A stretch of DNA of 64,000 nucleotides from Ceratodon purpureus. Taxonomy: Eukaryota > Streptophyta > Bryopsida > Pseudoditrichales > Ditrichaceae. Position numbers and translations under genes: made by a program. Location: contig CM026426.1 in assembly GCA_014871385.1 (NCBI GenBank), positions 71,824,756-71,888,755 of the forward strand, given 5' to 3'. The notes below the pieces were generated by a model. It was given only the letters and a program-made list of their open reading frames with translations, was not told where the DNA came from and made no database searches. Each line of letters starts with the position of its first letter. Position 1 is the stretch's first letter. Shown here piece by piece: positions 21,636 to 33,122 of the stretch.

Positions 21636-23149
21636 AGTAGTTTAAGTGAAACAGACCTCCGTCGAGGTGGGAATATGACCTCCACAGTGGTGGTTGCGGT
21701 TTCTAACAACCATCTCCTATGTAACCTGAGTGATTCTGGTCAAATAAGTCTCCAACATCTTTGAGTTATCAGAATCGAGCAGTAGAGTCTAGAGTCCAGT
21801 GTCCAGTGTAGTAATCACACGATGGAAGAAGCGAGATATTCAATTCTACAATAGCGTCGTCGCGTTAATATAGGAAACGTATCTTTAAAAACTAGGTATG
21901 GTCACAGGGGATTGAGAACAGTACCAAATTATACAGAGAATGAGAGTCCGTACTTCAAATGCGATTAGTGATTGATGTGTATGCTAGGAAAGGACTTTGT
22001 AGGGTGCATACCACATTAGTCAAGGACAGTCGTATGGCCCAATAGTCACTGAGAAGAACGACCTTAAAAGATACCTGTAACGAACGGTCATAGAAAAACC
22101 ATTAGGACCACTAGGATGTAACATTCAGAATGCATCGAGTAACAATCATTCCGACGTGCGTTGCGATCACCGAGTTCTGATAGAGCTGGTTCACTGTGTT
22201 AGTATGCCTCAATAGGACATTATTTCCCCGCAATCACTTAAATCTGTTAGGAGACTCTTGTCATAGTGCACATTTGATAGGGCAGGCATGACTATGCATT
22301 ACTTTCCTCTCATGGATAGTATTGGGGCTGGTCCTTAGGATGGAGTCCTGTCAATTCAACCATGATACCGTCCAAGTGGAATGGTCGCAACAGGTCGTGA
22401 GGAGTGTTGTATATTCAGACTGTCAACGAACTTCACAGTCGCTTAGTGAGTGATGTGAATACGGTGAACTGAGTTTGAAGGATGCGTATCGCCTCAGTTC
22501 AATGTCCCTATGAACTCTGCATGGTGTTGGCTACTATGGAGACACAAACATGCTTCTACCTTGGCCTGCACCCGTAGTACAAGACGGTCCTTTAGCAGGC
22601 CTAACTCTCCCCTTGTACGTGCTTTGAATTGACATTTGATGACGAAGGGAATGACTTGGGATGGTCCACCTTCTGGTACTGAAAAACGCTTCTACGAAAG
22701 GCTCTGGAATCGGCGCCACTCGGAGCCGAACATTGACCCAACAAATGTCTTCATATCTGTAATCAAACGTGATTGTGAGTCCCAAATTATTACCCGTCAT
22801 TTAGAATGAATATCCCGCTGTTTCTGAATGAATCCCTAGTCCAACAGGATCATTCTACTGGATGTGTCTACTCACGACGGTGTTAAAATTTGATAGTGCA
22901 GAAGTCAGGCTCCCGCTCTTTATGGCGAATGAAGACGTGGGGTCATTCTGTGTTCCATCGTCTGATATGGTCAGTGTAGAGTTGTGAACCGTTCCGACTA
23001 ACCCTTGCCAATTTGTATTCCATGTTCGGTTGTGGTTGTAATGAAGACTTTCGGACATCTCTAGTTGGGGTCTTGATTCTCATATGGTCTTTCAGCGTAC
23101 GATCGAGTCGTCTTGTTCATCCAGTCTGGCGAGAACTAACAAAGACCCC
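21636..23149. other. No recognisable gene
   Basis: About 1.5 kb lack any convincing reading frame on either strand. I see no strong repeat. It may be the 5' flank of the transposase-like ORF that follows. Confidence 0.4.
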
Positions 23150-24328
23150 ATGCCTGCTCTCCTTCAGAGACATGGACCCGGACCTCTTCAGACACCACAA
23201 CAATATCCCCAGGCACCAATGTACATGCACCCGTGGGGCAACATGATGTACTCGGGGGGGCAGCCTATGTCTATGGCTGGGGGAAATCCCATGCAGATGA
23301 TGTTTTCAGGATATTAGGGACAACCAACTCTCGATCAGCAACGTGCACCCCTGTCTCCATCTGGGCGAACGAATCCAATAGTGCGTGGGTCGGGACTTCC
23401 AAACTCAGCTGGTGGACCAAGCACGAGTTTACCAGGCTCAATCTCTGCAAGCAGCAGCGGTTCTCGGCATAGTGGTTCCAGCACCATGGCGGGCGCCTAC
23501 GCATCCCATGCGGGCTCCAACCAGCCACATGCGATTCCCAACTCCTTCCATGGCCTAGGCACAACGTCGTCACCAAATAACCCAGGGGTAAGCTATCAAC
23601 TACCATTTATGCTCCAAGGCGGGGCTCAGTGGCCCCCATGGGTCGGTGGAGCAGGAGGTAACCCCTACTTTGGTGTGTCTCATCCCGGTAACGCAGTTCA
23701 AGACACGGGAATAACAGCACCTGGACGTGCAATCGCGACCACAGACCCTGACTTTGGTGTCGGACAAATAGCTGCATGGGAAGGATCGAAGAGAACGAGA
23801 CAAAGAAAACTGCACCGACTAACAAAAAGTGCATTCAATATAAAATCTAGTGAGTGGCCTATGCGTATTGAATGCGATTCTGCAGGAGAACCTAACAATA
23901 CATACAAGATCTTTGTGAACAGAGTGCTCAGGATAGTAGCGAAGAGGTGGCTTGACTTCAACCTCATAAAATTCCAAGACCAGTCGATGAAGGACCTGAA
24001 GCTCATGACTGAAGAGATTGATATGCGTTTCACATTCCACCCTGCACTCCGACCGGACTATGTCATAGACACACTTGTTGATGCCATGCAAACGTCCAGG
24101 TACCAGTGGCATCGTCACTAGATCCGTACCGGAAAGGGGCAGAAACATCCTCAGTGCCCTGCCGAAAATTTGCCAACATTGGCGGCTCACTGGGTGGATT
24201 TGGATAGAAAGGCAGAGCAGCGACGTTTAAGAGCGGATCCTCAGGCACCACTGGACGAAGACATTGAAGATGACGCATCACCTTTCGGGACAGAGATTCA
24301 CTGGGATGTGAGCCCTCCTACTCTGTAA
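23150..24328 (+). pseudogene. Plant transposon ORF (Transposase_24/PTTA-like) with two amber stops
   Basis: One frame runs from the ATG at 23150 to the TAA at 24326 and is interrupted by two TAG codons, at 23315 and 24119. The first 200 residues are Met/Gln/Pro/Ser/Gly-rich. The C-terminal part (EWPMRIECDSAGEPNN, then IVAKRWLDFNLIKF, then DMRFTFHPALRPDYVIDTLV, then RYQWHRH, then PENLPTLAAHWVDLDRKAEQ) has the pattern of the accessory transposase protein of plant En/Spm-type elements. Good similarity continues past each TAG, so both look like recent single changes or read-through codons. The family call is moderate. It lies on the strand opposite the tnp2 gene at 10.7-16.6 kb, so it probably belongs to a different element. 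Confidence 0.5.
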
Positions 24329-24428
24329 TTCCTAATTTCATAGACTTCGAATGTGCTGACTGAAATGCGAAGAATAAGTAGCTGTCACCGTAACACCACA
24401 GTGGATGTCACATGTACAGAGCGAGTCG

Positions 24429-27400
24429 ATGTCAGCGGAAGATATGAACTGGGACGATCCACAAGAAACGGTAGTCTCCGAGGGCCATGGCACACCAAGC
24501 AACAGCGTCGCCAACTCAAACCCACAGCCACAGGTAAGTCCCTAATTTAGCTTTTGTCAAAAGCCCCAAAATCAGGAAGTAAGGCATGACCGTTAGAGGA
24601 TCCGACCTGAGGTCCGCGGCCTTCCAATTGCAGTACGCATTTCATACCTCTCTACGAAAATAACAGGGAGTGTAGGAACAGCACCTCGCATGCAAGTCGT
24701 CTCCCTTGCATATTCGTACTCCCAACGAGTATTGTGCATACTATTGCACCTGGTCAGGCCATAACGTTATTTGTCCTGTTCTAATACCATGTATTACCGG
24801 GGAATAGCATGGCTATATGCCGTAGTCGCTGTTGCAGTATGTCTCTTACGGACTGCACAGTCCGACCCCCTTATGGGGACGCTGCAGTGGCAACCTGCAT
24901 TTTCTTTGTTGTATGGTTACACGTCGGTGGAGTATCAGTCTATCTTTTCTACATGTACTTCACTGGAGGGTTGGTCAATCCATCGCAAGTTGGAAGGGAA
25001 CCGGAGTTTCACTGGGCAGGGCCTATTGACTTCCACACCGACAACAATTTGTCCCTGCACACTTCTGCACGGAACGGTCAGTCTGGTCCGGCAATGGCAG
25101 CACCGATAGAGAACCCTAGGGCGGCGATCTTCCCTACACTAAATGACGACGTTGTTCGATTTAGCATATGGCCCAAGATTTATGCAGGCCCATCACGGTT
25201 CTCTGGGAGGACGCAGCAACTAGCAAGGATAAGATCCGTGTGCAGTAGTTGGAGGAGGTGGACCGAGAGCACCCAAGAGTACAGAGACTTCAAGGAGTCA
25301 TGGGTAGAGGATCAATGGCAAAAAATCCCGAATGGCGGGGGATAGACTACTCTAGCTCCGACTAGGACAGTAATTGACACATAGCTTCCCGCATATGACT
25401 CCAACTGGCCAGCCCATTATCTCTTGCATTTTCGAAGAGTTGGTGCCTGTCTATCTACTGACGACACTATGGCATTGTGTGAATGCAGGTGGCCACGTCA
25501 AGCACACTGCCGTCGGTAGACGTGCAACTTTCACCTCTAGTTATTCCCATCCCGTGCTTTCTCACGTAGACCTTCAATTTTGTAGAAAACATTGACTGTA
25601 ATTGCTCTGAATCTAAAATTTTAGGTGAACGGAGCACGCATCGAACTGACACTCGTTATGTGGGTCGTGTAACAGCTGCCGCGAAGGAGTATGACTGGAA
25701 GCCCAGCACATGCGTTGAGTGGTCAAGTGCAGAGATCCTCTGAGTTGTTGAGCCAGCGGGCGTTGTCCCGTGAACTGGATCTGCTGAAGTCATCGGCGCT
25801 GACCTGGTCCGAATGGGAGAAAGGCGTGGACGAATGGCGGGGTCGCACATCCGAAGACATGGCAGACATTAAAACTAAACTGGACCTCATACTGAACTTA
25901 CAACTAGGCAGTAAAGATAGGCAGCGCGATGGCATCCGAGATGTAGGGGACACGGGCATGGCCGACCGTCTCCCCACAACCGTGAGCCAACGTCCCGGGA
26001 ACAGGAGAAACTCAGAAGAAATGGGCTATGTCCCAGGATCGGCCAAGACAGGTTCTGCTTCAGCTGTCTCCCACGAAATGTGGCCAGGAGAGCATGGGGC
26101 GGTGCCCACGGGTGAGTCGCGAGTAACCCCTACCCTAGTACAATATCAATCTTCGTAAACCTGCTTTGAGTGTCTGAGTCAGGTACGGTATTCCAAACAT
26201 GCTTGGGGTAATACGCATCATGATTTTGGGTCAAGCTGAATTCGCTCGTCCCGTAGTCATCGAATGATGTGTCACTGGCGCTTCTATTGCTCTATTCTAT
26301 GGATTATTTGTGTTCCCGCTGAGGCAAGAGTTCTCTGCTATCTACTTTGTGTTTATGCTGTTAAGAACCCTTGCTTGGGGAGGCCATGTCCGGGCTCCTA
26401 AAATGTCTCTCCTCTTTGTCATACTAAGCCACCCGTCTTTGCAATCCAATTGAAATCAAAATTGATTGTGAAGGGGAATGGCTTCTCGGGAAAGAACCTT
26501 GTATGCGCCCTCCATGTCCCAGTTTGAATTTCTTCTGTTCTCAAATTACAGACTGCAGCTTTGATTTGGGTACTAACTGTCGTGCTTCATGACAGAATCT
26601 GTACTGGATATAGATAAAATGCTTTAGGACAATGTCAGAATAACAGAGCTGTTACATTCGCTAGATTGATGGGACGCTATTAGTGGAGGAAAGCTTTGAG
26701 TTACCCCCGTGGATTTACTAGCTGCGATTTTAAGAGGTCAGTACAGTTCAGCGAAGGAAGCCACATCGTCGTTAAAGTGGTTGTACCTTGACAAGCACGG
26801 GCCAAATATTGGGAGAATATTTAACCTAGCGCAAATCCTGTAGATCGATGAGCTAGTCTGGCAAGTCCTACAACCGGTAAAAAAAGTTCAGAGTTCCCCA
26901 AGTATATCCACCTTTAAGGGATGCAGAACATGCAGGTTCCACGAACAGGCAATTCGAGACTCGGGTGCGCGGAGTCAATAGATGATGGAAAGCCTAAGTG
27001 TATAGAGGGGTTCTAATATGACGTCTGGGGCACGGAATTAATATATGCTTAGCCAAGTCTTACCTCCTATAGGTTGACATCGCACTAGATCGGTAAGGTG
27101 GACAGTGCAAGCGATAGTTCTCCTCGATGTAGGATGCGATGGACCCTAATTTCTGGAATCAGGCGTGACTACGAGCTGCTTTGGGAGAGAATTGCTGCAA
27201 CCTCCTGGCCTGTTAAAGTTGAGTTCAGATTGCAATTCTCTTCCTTGTTTGATTCATTGAAAAAGTTAGGATATTTTCAAACTATGGTCACGCAGTGTAG
27301 GTTGCCTTTATTATCCGCCCTCTGAATAATGACGTGCTATGAAGAGAGTCCAGGTTCTCCGTGAAACTACATGAATTGTGAGCGTCTTCTCCGCTTTTAA

Positions 27401-28992
27401 GAACAAGTAATTTCTTAAGAAAGACTCTGAATGTATCATAAACCGGTACGGCCGTACCATCTATACAGGCGTTGTCGACAAGCAAAGTAAGAAGAGATAC
27501 GACACGTACTGGTTTTAAAATGTAGAATTTTTTTCATATGCGCAATGTTTGTGGAACATGGGGGTCGGGTTTACAAATCATGGCTGATTTCCCTCCCTGC
27601 AATTATTTATGTCATGTTTTTCTACGCAAGAAGGTTTTGAATAACATCTATCAATGTGGTGCTCTTCTGCTCTTCTTGTTTGAAATACGATTACTTCACA
27701 AGTGAGTACTCTAAATTTCTTTGAAAGATTGACGAATAACTCTCAAGGAAGACTTAGGTCTTTCCTGACAACGTTCGCTACGGCAGCTGGCCATGTCCTT
27801 GCAGTTACGTCTCTGCTTCGTGACGTCTTAGATTTTGACAGCTGATGGCTTCTGGTGTGGATGTGGTCAATTTGCAGAGGACGTCGTGGAGTCGGCATCC
27901 CCCAGCGTCGACCCTGCCTCAATACCTGCCGTTCCTCTTACGGGACGGAGCCCTACACCACTAGCCAAAGAGGCGGCTTTACCAACACCCATCAATATCA
28001 CTGCACCAACGGAACTCCCAGTCACCACCACGGAGGATAACTTGGAATCCCCAAACGCTCTTCAAACAGCCTTCGGTTCATTCGAAGATGCCGACCTTGG
28101 TGATCGCCCTAAGAGAAATGCCCCTACGTCAGGTACCCTCCCCTTAAAGCTATGATATACATCTGCTTAATCAAACAGAATCGTCTTATTCCACCATGTC
28201 CTTACTGATGAAGCATGATCTTATGTATAAACTAAACTTCTAACATGTTGCCAATAATGCAGACGACGACTTTGATGAAACCACCCTGCCGTGCAAAAAA
28301 CCCCGGGGCGAACACTCACATCATACCACAGTGAAACCAGACTCAGGCAAACAAGTAGGGAAGAGATTAGAAGGAAATACCAGCGCTGCAGTACCTGCAC
28401 AGAGGCTCCAGGAAGGAAATATCTCTCCAGCGCCTAGAAGTCGCCGACAGCGAAAGCGACCAGCGAAGTATATGGAGAACACACCTCCTGCAAATAACAC
28501 GCCCCGTGGCGAAAAGGTTAGTCATCCTTCCTAAACTTTATCACACTCTTTTCAAATAGTGCATCCCTGACCACTTTCTTTCTTGCTCCATTATGTAATC
28601 CGACTACAATGTTATCCGTGATTTGATGGAGAGTTCTAATTTGTGCACCATCCTCCCAGACACCACTCTCTCCGAAAAGATATGTTTAGGTTATGCACCC
28701 TGAACATATAGGGGAGACAATTGCAATCGGCAGGTCAGGGCAACACTGGCGGTCGCAGAAAAAGAAACTTGTTCCAAACGTCAAGGCTGTTTCATGGGAG
28801 GCTGGCATGCAACTGGTCACGATAGAACATGTCTATCCCCAGTGGCGCCATCTGCGAGTGATGTATCCAGACCAACAACGACCAGGAATTCTAACATTGG
28901 GGGACACACAGGAAGGAGCATTTGATGAAGACTGGATGGTCATTTGGAAGACAAATTACCTCAAGTATGTCGAAGTGGGAAATGTCAAGTGA
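24429..28992 (+). CDS. Unknown five-exon gene, about 450 residues
   Basis: I could build a continuous gene from exons 24429-24533, 25676-26111, 27878-28132, 28263-28516 and 28690-28992. Donors are CAG|GTAAGT, G|GTGAGT, G|GTACCC and AAG|GTTAGT. Acceptors are TAACAG, TTGCAG, ATGCAG and TTTAG. Phases are 0, 1, 1, 0, and the total is a multiple of three with no stop. The product has an acidic start (MSAEDMNWDDPQE) and a helical stretch in exon 2 (LTWSEWEKGVDEW, then MADIKTKLDLILNLQL). Ser/Pro-rich and basic linkers follow (SRRQRKRPAKY). The last exon is compact and Trp-rich (AIGRSGQHWRSQKKK, then EDWMVIWKTNYLKY). No family is recognised. Clean splicing suggests a live or recently live gene, perhaps transposon-borne. 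The first exon is the least certain. Confidence 0.45.
25094..25345 (+). CDS. Small F-box-like ORF within intron 1
   Basis: An 83-residue frame from ATG reads FPTLNDDVVRFSIWPKIYAG, then LARIRSVCSSWRRWTESTQE. The L.DDVV...WP.I.....LARIR.VC..WR pattern fits an F-box (about 45 residues). It resembles the ORF at 20653-21066. It lies inside the first intron of the five-exon gene model on the same strand. It could therefore be an independent small gene, or show that the model's first exon is wrong. Confidence 0.35.
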   Translation: MAAPIENPRAAIFPTLNDDVVRFSIWPKIYAGPSRFSGRTQQLARIRSVCSSWRRWTESTQEYRDFKESWVEDQWQKIPNGGG

Positions 28993-29644
28993 GACCCGCC
29001 ATCTACCGATTTCACGCAAGAGTTGCACCTAACCCACCGCCCTGTTTCATGTTACTCATATTCCACGTATGTTCATGATAATGAATATTGTTCCGCAGGT
29101 GCAGGCACTAGAAGTGGCGTGTATCCAGCGAAAGCTGCTAAGCATACGTGGTTTTTATCCATCACGATGAAGATTGAACCGTGACGTAGAAAGTACGTAA
29201 GTGAAATTCCATTTGCAGGTGTAGGAAGTACCTGAACTACTTCTCTAAACCATTGTAGTTGATGTGCATTGAATCAAATTCGGTACTCTTTTGGGATTAC
29301 TTTTTGCAATTTCTCGTTCCAAATGCGGACTGTCTCCTGTCCCGTTTCATGTGCAGGGCCGGTGGATTTAAAAATAAATTTAGCCAACGTGAAACCACGC
29401 AGCTCATCCACGTCGGACTCCACCAGGGACGGGATGCCGCACATCGATCCAAATCCTGCGACCCAGTTTCTCGCTCTCACGCTAGGCCCCACAATTTGTC
29501 GCATGTGACGAAGTCGCCTGAGTTCGCAACGAACTCAGAAATCGTGCTCGAGAGTGAAAATGGCGCTGGTCCATTGCTTTATACCAAATTTGGTCATGGA
29601 GAACGACACTATCTGTACTAGTGGAAAGGCATCATAAGACCGCT
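28993..29644. other. Flank of the LTR retroelement, no gene seen
   Basis: A plus-strand frame at 29259-29621 has no family likeness. The last five bases before the LTR (CCGCT) nearly match the five bases after the other LTR (CCGCC), as expected for a target-site duplication. Confidence 0.4.
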
Positions 29645-30919
29645 TGTAGAGCTACTTTTTAGTTTTAAGCCTAAATTCTTAAGAATAAGAAACTGTAGCA
29701 ATAAAAACTTTAAAAAATTAGAAACTAAGTGCTTTAAGTAGGGAGAAATCCTTAGAATATGAAAAGGGACTTAAGAAACTTAGTTCACACTAGAAGAAGT
29801 AGATAGCTTAAGAATAAACACTTAAGAATATAAGTTATATGTGAACATGGCAAGAGGTGCACCTTTATAAAGGGATGTACTCCTTGTTAAAGGGTACGAC
29901 CTTATAAAGAGTCGCGACCTTAAGAGGAGGTACCAACTTAAAGGCGCACCCCTTGAGAAAGGGTGTAGCCCTTAAGATTTGGACTATATCCCCTTCTCCC
30001 CCAAGGTGTTAAGCACCACATTGTGTAATATGTGTGTCCTAGCTTGGAGCTAGTCTTTGCAATAAAAGAATGAGTGAATTCTTTGAGTTGTATAAGGAAT
30101 TGTGTAAGAAAGTGTTGAATGTGTGTGTTGTGAGTTGAATGTTTGGAATATTGACTTGAGAGGAGTATTATTTCAACATTATATTACTTAAAAATTAAAT
30201 AGTACTTCATGAAAAGTTAAGGAAATACCTTAATTGCTTAAAGAGCGAATCATTGTAATCATTGAGTGATGATAAAGATTATGAGTTGAATAAGTAATTG
30301 TGAATACTTGGATTTAGAAGTGAGTACCAAAGTGAATATAGCTTAAAGTGAGTTAAGACTCAAGGGAAGAAATAAAGGAGTTAATGCATTATGAAGTGGC
30401 ATTAGATTAGAAGTTGTGAATGAAGTCCTTGAGAGCATAATGCATGCATATAGTGCATTGTGTTAGTAAACTTAAGTGGATTTATCTTAAGAATACAATT
30501 TACTAACTTAAATAATCCTTTAAGTGAAGGAAGGAGTACTTGGAGAATGGAGATTGGAGAGCGTTAATTACTCGAGGTAAATTGTGTTTTAAGTAATTCA
30601 CTTTAATTAAGGAATCAACAAGGAATGATGAGAGAACTACATGGAGGATCTCCATGGCCAAACATGGCAAGGATAAAGGGCAACGAGTGAGGTTGCGAGA
30701 TCCTTAAGATTCATTCCACCCCCCTCCTTAAAGCTTATTTGGCAAAGTGCCACACAAACTTTAAGATAAGAGTTATCCTTAAGACATTTAGCCTTAAAAA
30801 CCTTTATTTACCTACTTACACCTTAGACATACACCAAACTTAGACGAACTTGACCCTCCCGTAGAACGAATCTAGATATTATTTGGCTTGGGTGTTGTTT
30901 AGCAAATTTCCACCTTACA
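29645..30919 (+). repeat. 5' LTR of the Ty3/gypsy element
   Basis: 1,275 bases from TGTAGAGCTAC to CCACCTTACA, repeated at 45814-47088. About 225 bases in, a dense array of short CCTT...AAGG palindromes occurs (about 29870-29975). It is followed by a TATA-like ACTATATC near 29975 and an AATAAAA at about 30060 that may serve as polyadenylation signal. The order (array, TATA, AATAAA) fits U3 followed by R. Confidence 0.95.
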
Positions 30920-30925
30920 TTTTTT

Positions 30926-30943
30926 TGGCCACCATGCTGGGGA
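30926..30943 (+). other. Primer-binding site
   Basis: Six bases after the LTR comes TGGCCACCATGCTGGGGA. The leading TGG pairs with the CCA end of a tRNA, and the pattern is close to known plant primer sites for tRNA-Arg or tRNA-Asp. The exact tRNA is not settled. Confidence 0.6.
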
Positions 30944-31185
30944 GGGTTCCGTCATAAGGTGTCTATAGAGTAGTGTAAGAATCCTTTAAGAAATAATGTC
31001 TTAAGTATTAGCAGGGGATTCTTGGTCTTAAAGCCTAGGCATATATGGTTCTTAAGGCAATAGAACTTAAGAAACATCATATATGTGAATTCCTTTAAAG
31101 CTAACTTATCTAGTAGTAAGTGAAGTAAGTAGAGTATTGATTGTGAATGTTGAGATTAACAATCAATAGATGATGTAAGGAAATT

Positions 31186-33122
31186 ATGTCAATATTTCCT
31201 TGGGAAGTAAACCAAGAAAACGTAAATCTATTCTTTGAAGATTCCTATTTGTTTGCAGCCTTATATAGAGTTTTAGAGGTGCTTATTTTGGGCAAGGATT
31301 TCAAATTTGTGGATCACATTCCAGATTTGACTTAAACCTACAAAGTAGATTTGATCAATTACCTATTGATATCAAAAGGATAATATTATCAAAAAATTGG
31401 GATAGTGGCAAAAGGTTTAACGCTTTGATAGTTTTTAAAGGGGAATTATTTTTGCAAAGCAATTTACACTTTTTGTTTGCCCAATACGGAAGGTTAAAAA
31501 ACATAACCTTGCCTTTAATCTCTAGAGGATGTGGAGCATGGAATGGGTATAAGATAGATTTAAAAACTTATGTCTTTAAGTATGGGCCTCAAAAATTAGA
31601 TAGTCAAGTATTAATCCCGGATTTCCTAGTTAAAGATTCAAATTGTCCAATTTCAGTTTCATTTGGATTGCTATGTCTTTAAAACATGGTAAGTCCTAAT
31701 GAGCCTATTATTGAACAATTGGTAAGGTTAAGACCACTGTTGATAATATACGAGGGTGTACAAAGAAATGAAGAAGCTCTAATTCATCTTTTAGCTAAGG
31801 AGATAGATCAAATTAGTAAAGAGGGTGAAGTTGATTCTGAAAAGAATTCTTTAATAGAGCAATTGATTAGTGAGTACAATTATCCAAGGAATTTTCAAGA
31901 AAAAGAAATTGAAGAGATATTAGAAGTAGAACCCTTTACTTTAAACACTTGGATAATTTCTTGGTTTGACACCAATAAGAGTTAGTGTTTATTCTAAATT
32001 GAATGGAATAAAGAAACTTTGGAAAAGGCAGAGTGTATAGTGAAACCTTAAGTCTTCTTCTTGTGTTAAAATTGGGGACAAGAATTCATTGAGATTTAAG
32101 CTTCAATGCTTAAAGTCTAAATGGCATTCACCAATGTCTGGGAAAGAGAAGGAATTAAGGGAGCAACAAAATATTGCAAGAAGTGAACGTCTTAAAAGAA
32201 GGTTAGAAAGAAAAGAAAAACAAGTCATAACCTTAGTAACTGCAAACCCTGTTTATAACTCAACCCCTTCTCCCATAAGCAAAGACGAATCTAATCCATC
32301 CAACTTGAATCCTGATAATTCAACTGAGTAAGGTGAAAGTCAGGAAGTAATTTTAAATGAACCTTCTTTAAAGGAACAACAAAATGATCCTTTAAAGGAA
32401 GAATTAGAATTACATGACGAGGATTTAGTAGAAAAGGGAAAGTCACGTTATAATTGTTGTCAATCACCTGCCTTTAGAAGATTAACTTGGGGATCTTCAA
32501 GTGAAGTTAATCCAATTAGAACTAAGCTTGAAAGGATAAGAAGGTAGAAGAACCTATCTCACCTTCCTCTTCAGACTTAGGAAGTCCTTTTAAAGGTCCA
32601 TCTATAACCGAGGTTGGAGAATCATCTAATCCACCCGAGTTTTCCATTGATAATCAACTTAACTTTGAAACACCTATAACTTATTTAGATGAGGCTGTAC
32701 AAACCTTTGTTACAGGATTAGAAAGTTGGGTTAATGACATTGAAGATATTACTGAAGTAGAATCAAGTACCCCTATTAGTAATTTCATACCAGAAGTTTC
32801 ATTTGAAGGCATTGGAAGAAGATGGGTAGATAAAGAATTAACTTATCAACTTTCTCTACCAGATTCCCTTCCAACCATACAACCTTTTACTAATCCTTAT
32901 GATCAACCAAGTGGGTGGAACAATGAAGACATAAGTCATTGGGGTCATCCTTCAGAGAGTCCACCAGAGAGTAGTAGTAGTGAAATTAGTGAGTCAAGTG
33001 AGAGTGAGGACGAGCCTTTAAGGCGTTACCCTCAACCACCACCACCACCACCACTACCACCTCAACCACCACCACCACCCCCTCCTCCACCACTTCCAAC
33101 TCCCATAACTTATTCATATAGA
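31186..33122 (+). other. Leader coding region upstream of gag
   Basis: A series of sense-strand frames fills the space between the 5' LTR and gag. One reads FLFAQYGRLKNITLPLISRG and another is Glu/Lys-rich (EEIEEILEVEPFTL). Just before gag the coding stretch becomes Ser/Glu-rich and then Pro-rich (33.0-33.1 kb). No domain is recognised. Extra frames upstream of gag are known in some large plant gypsy elements such as Ogre. Some decay is evident, so the reading frames are not all whole. Confidence 0.5.

Noticed and set aside
13866-29400. An 18-base identity (TTAGCCAACGTGAAACCA) near 13867 and 29380
   Set aside because: The match does not extend on either side, so chance or a tiny remnant is more likely than a shared repeat.
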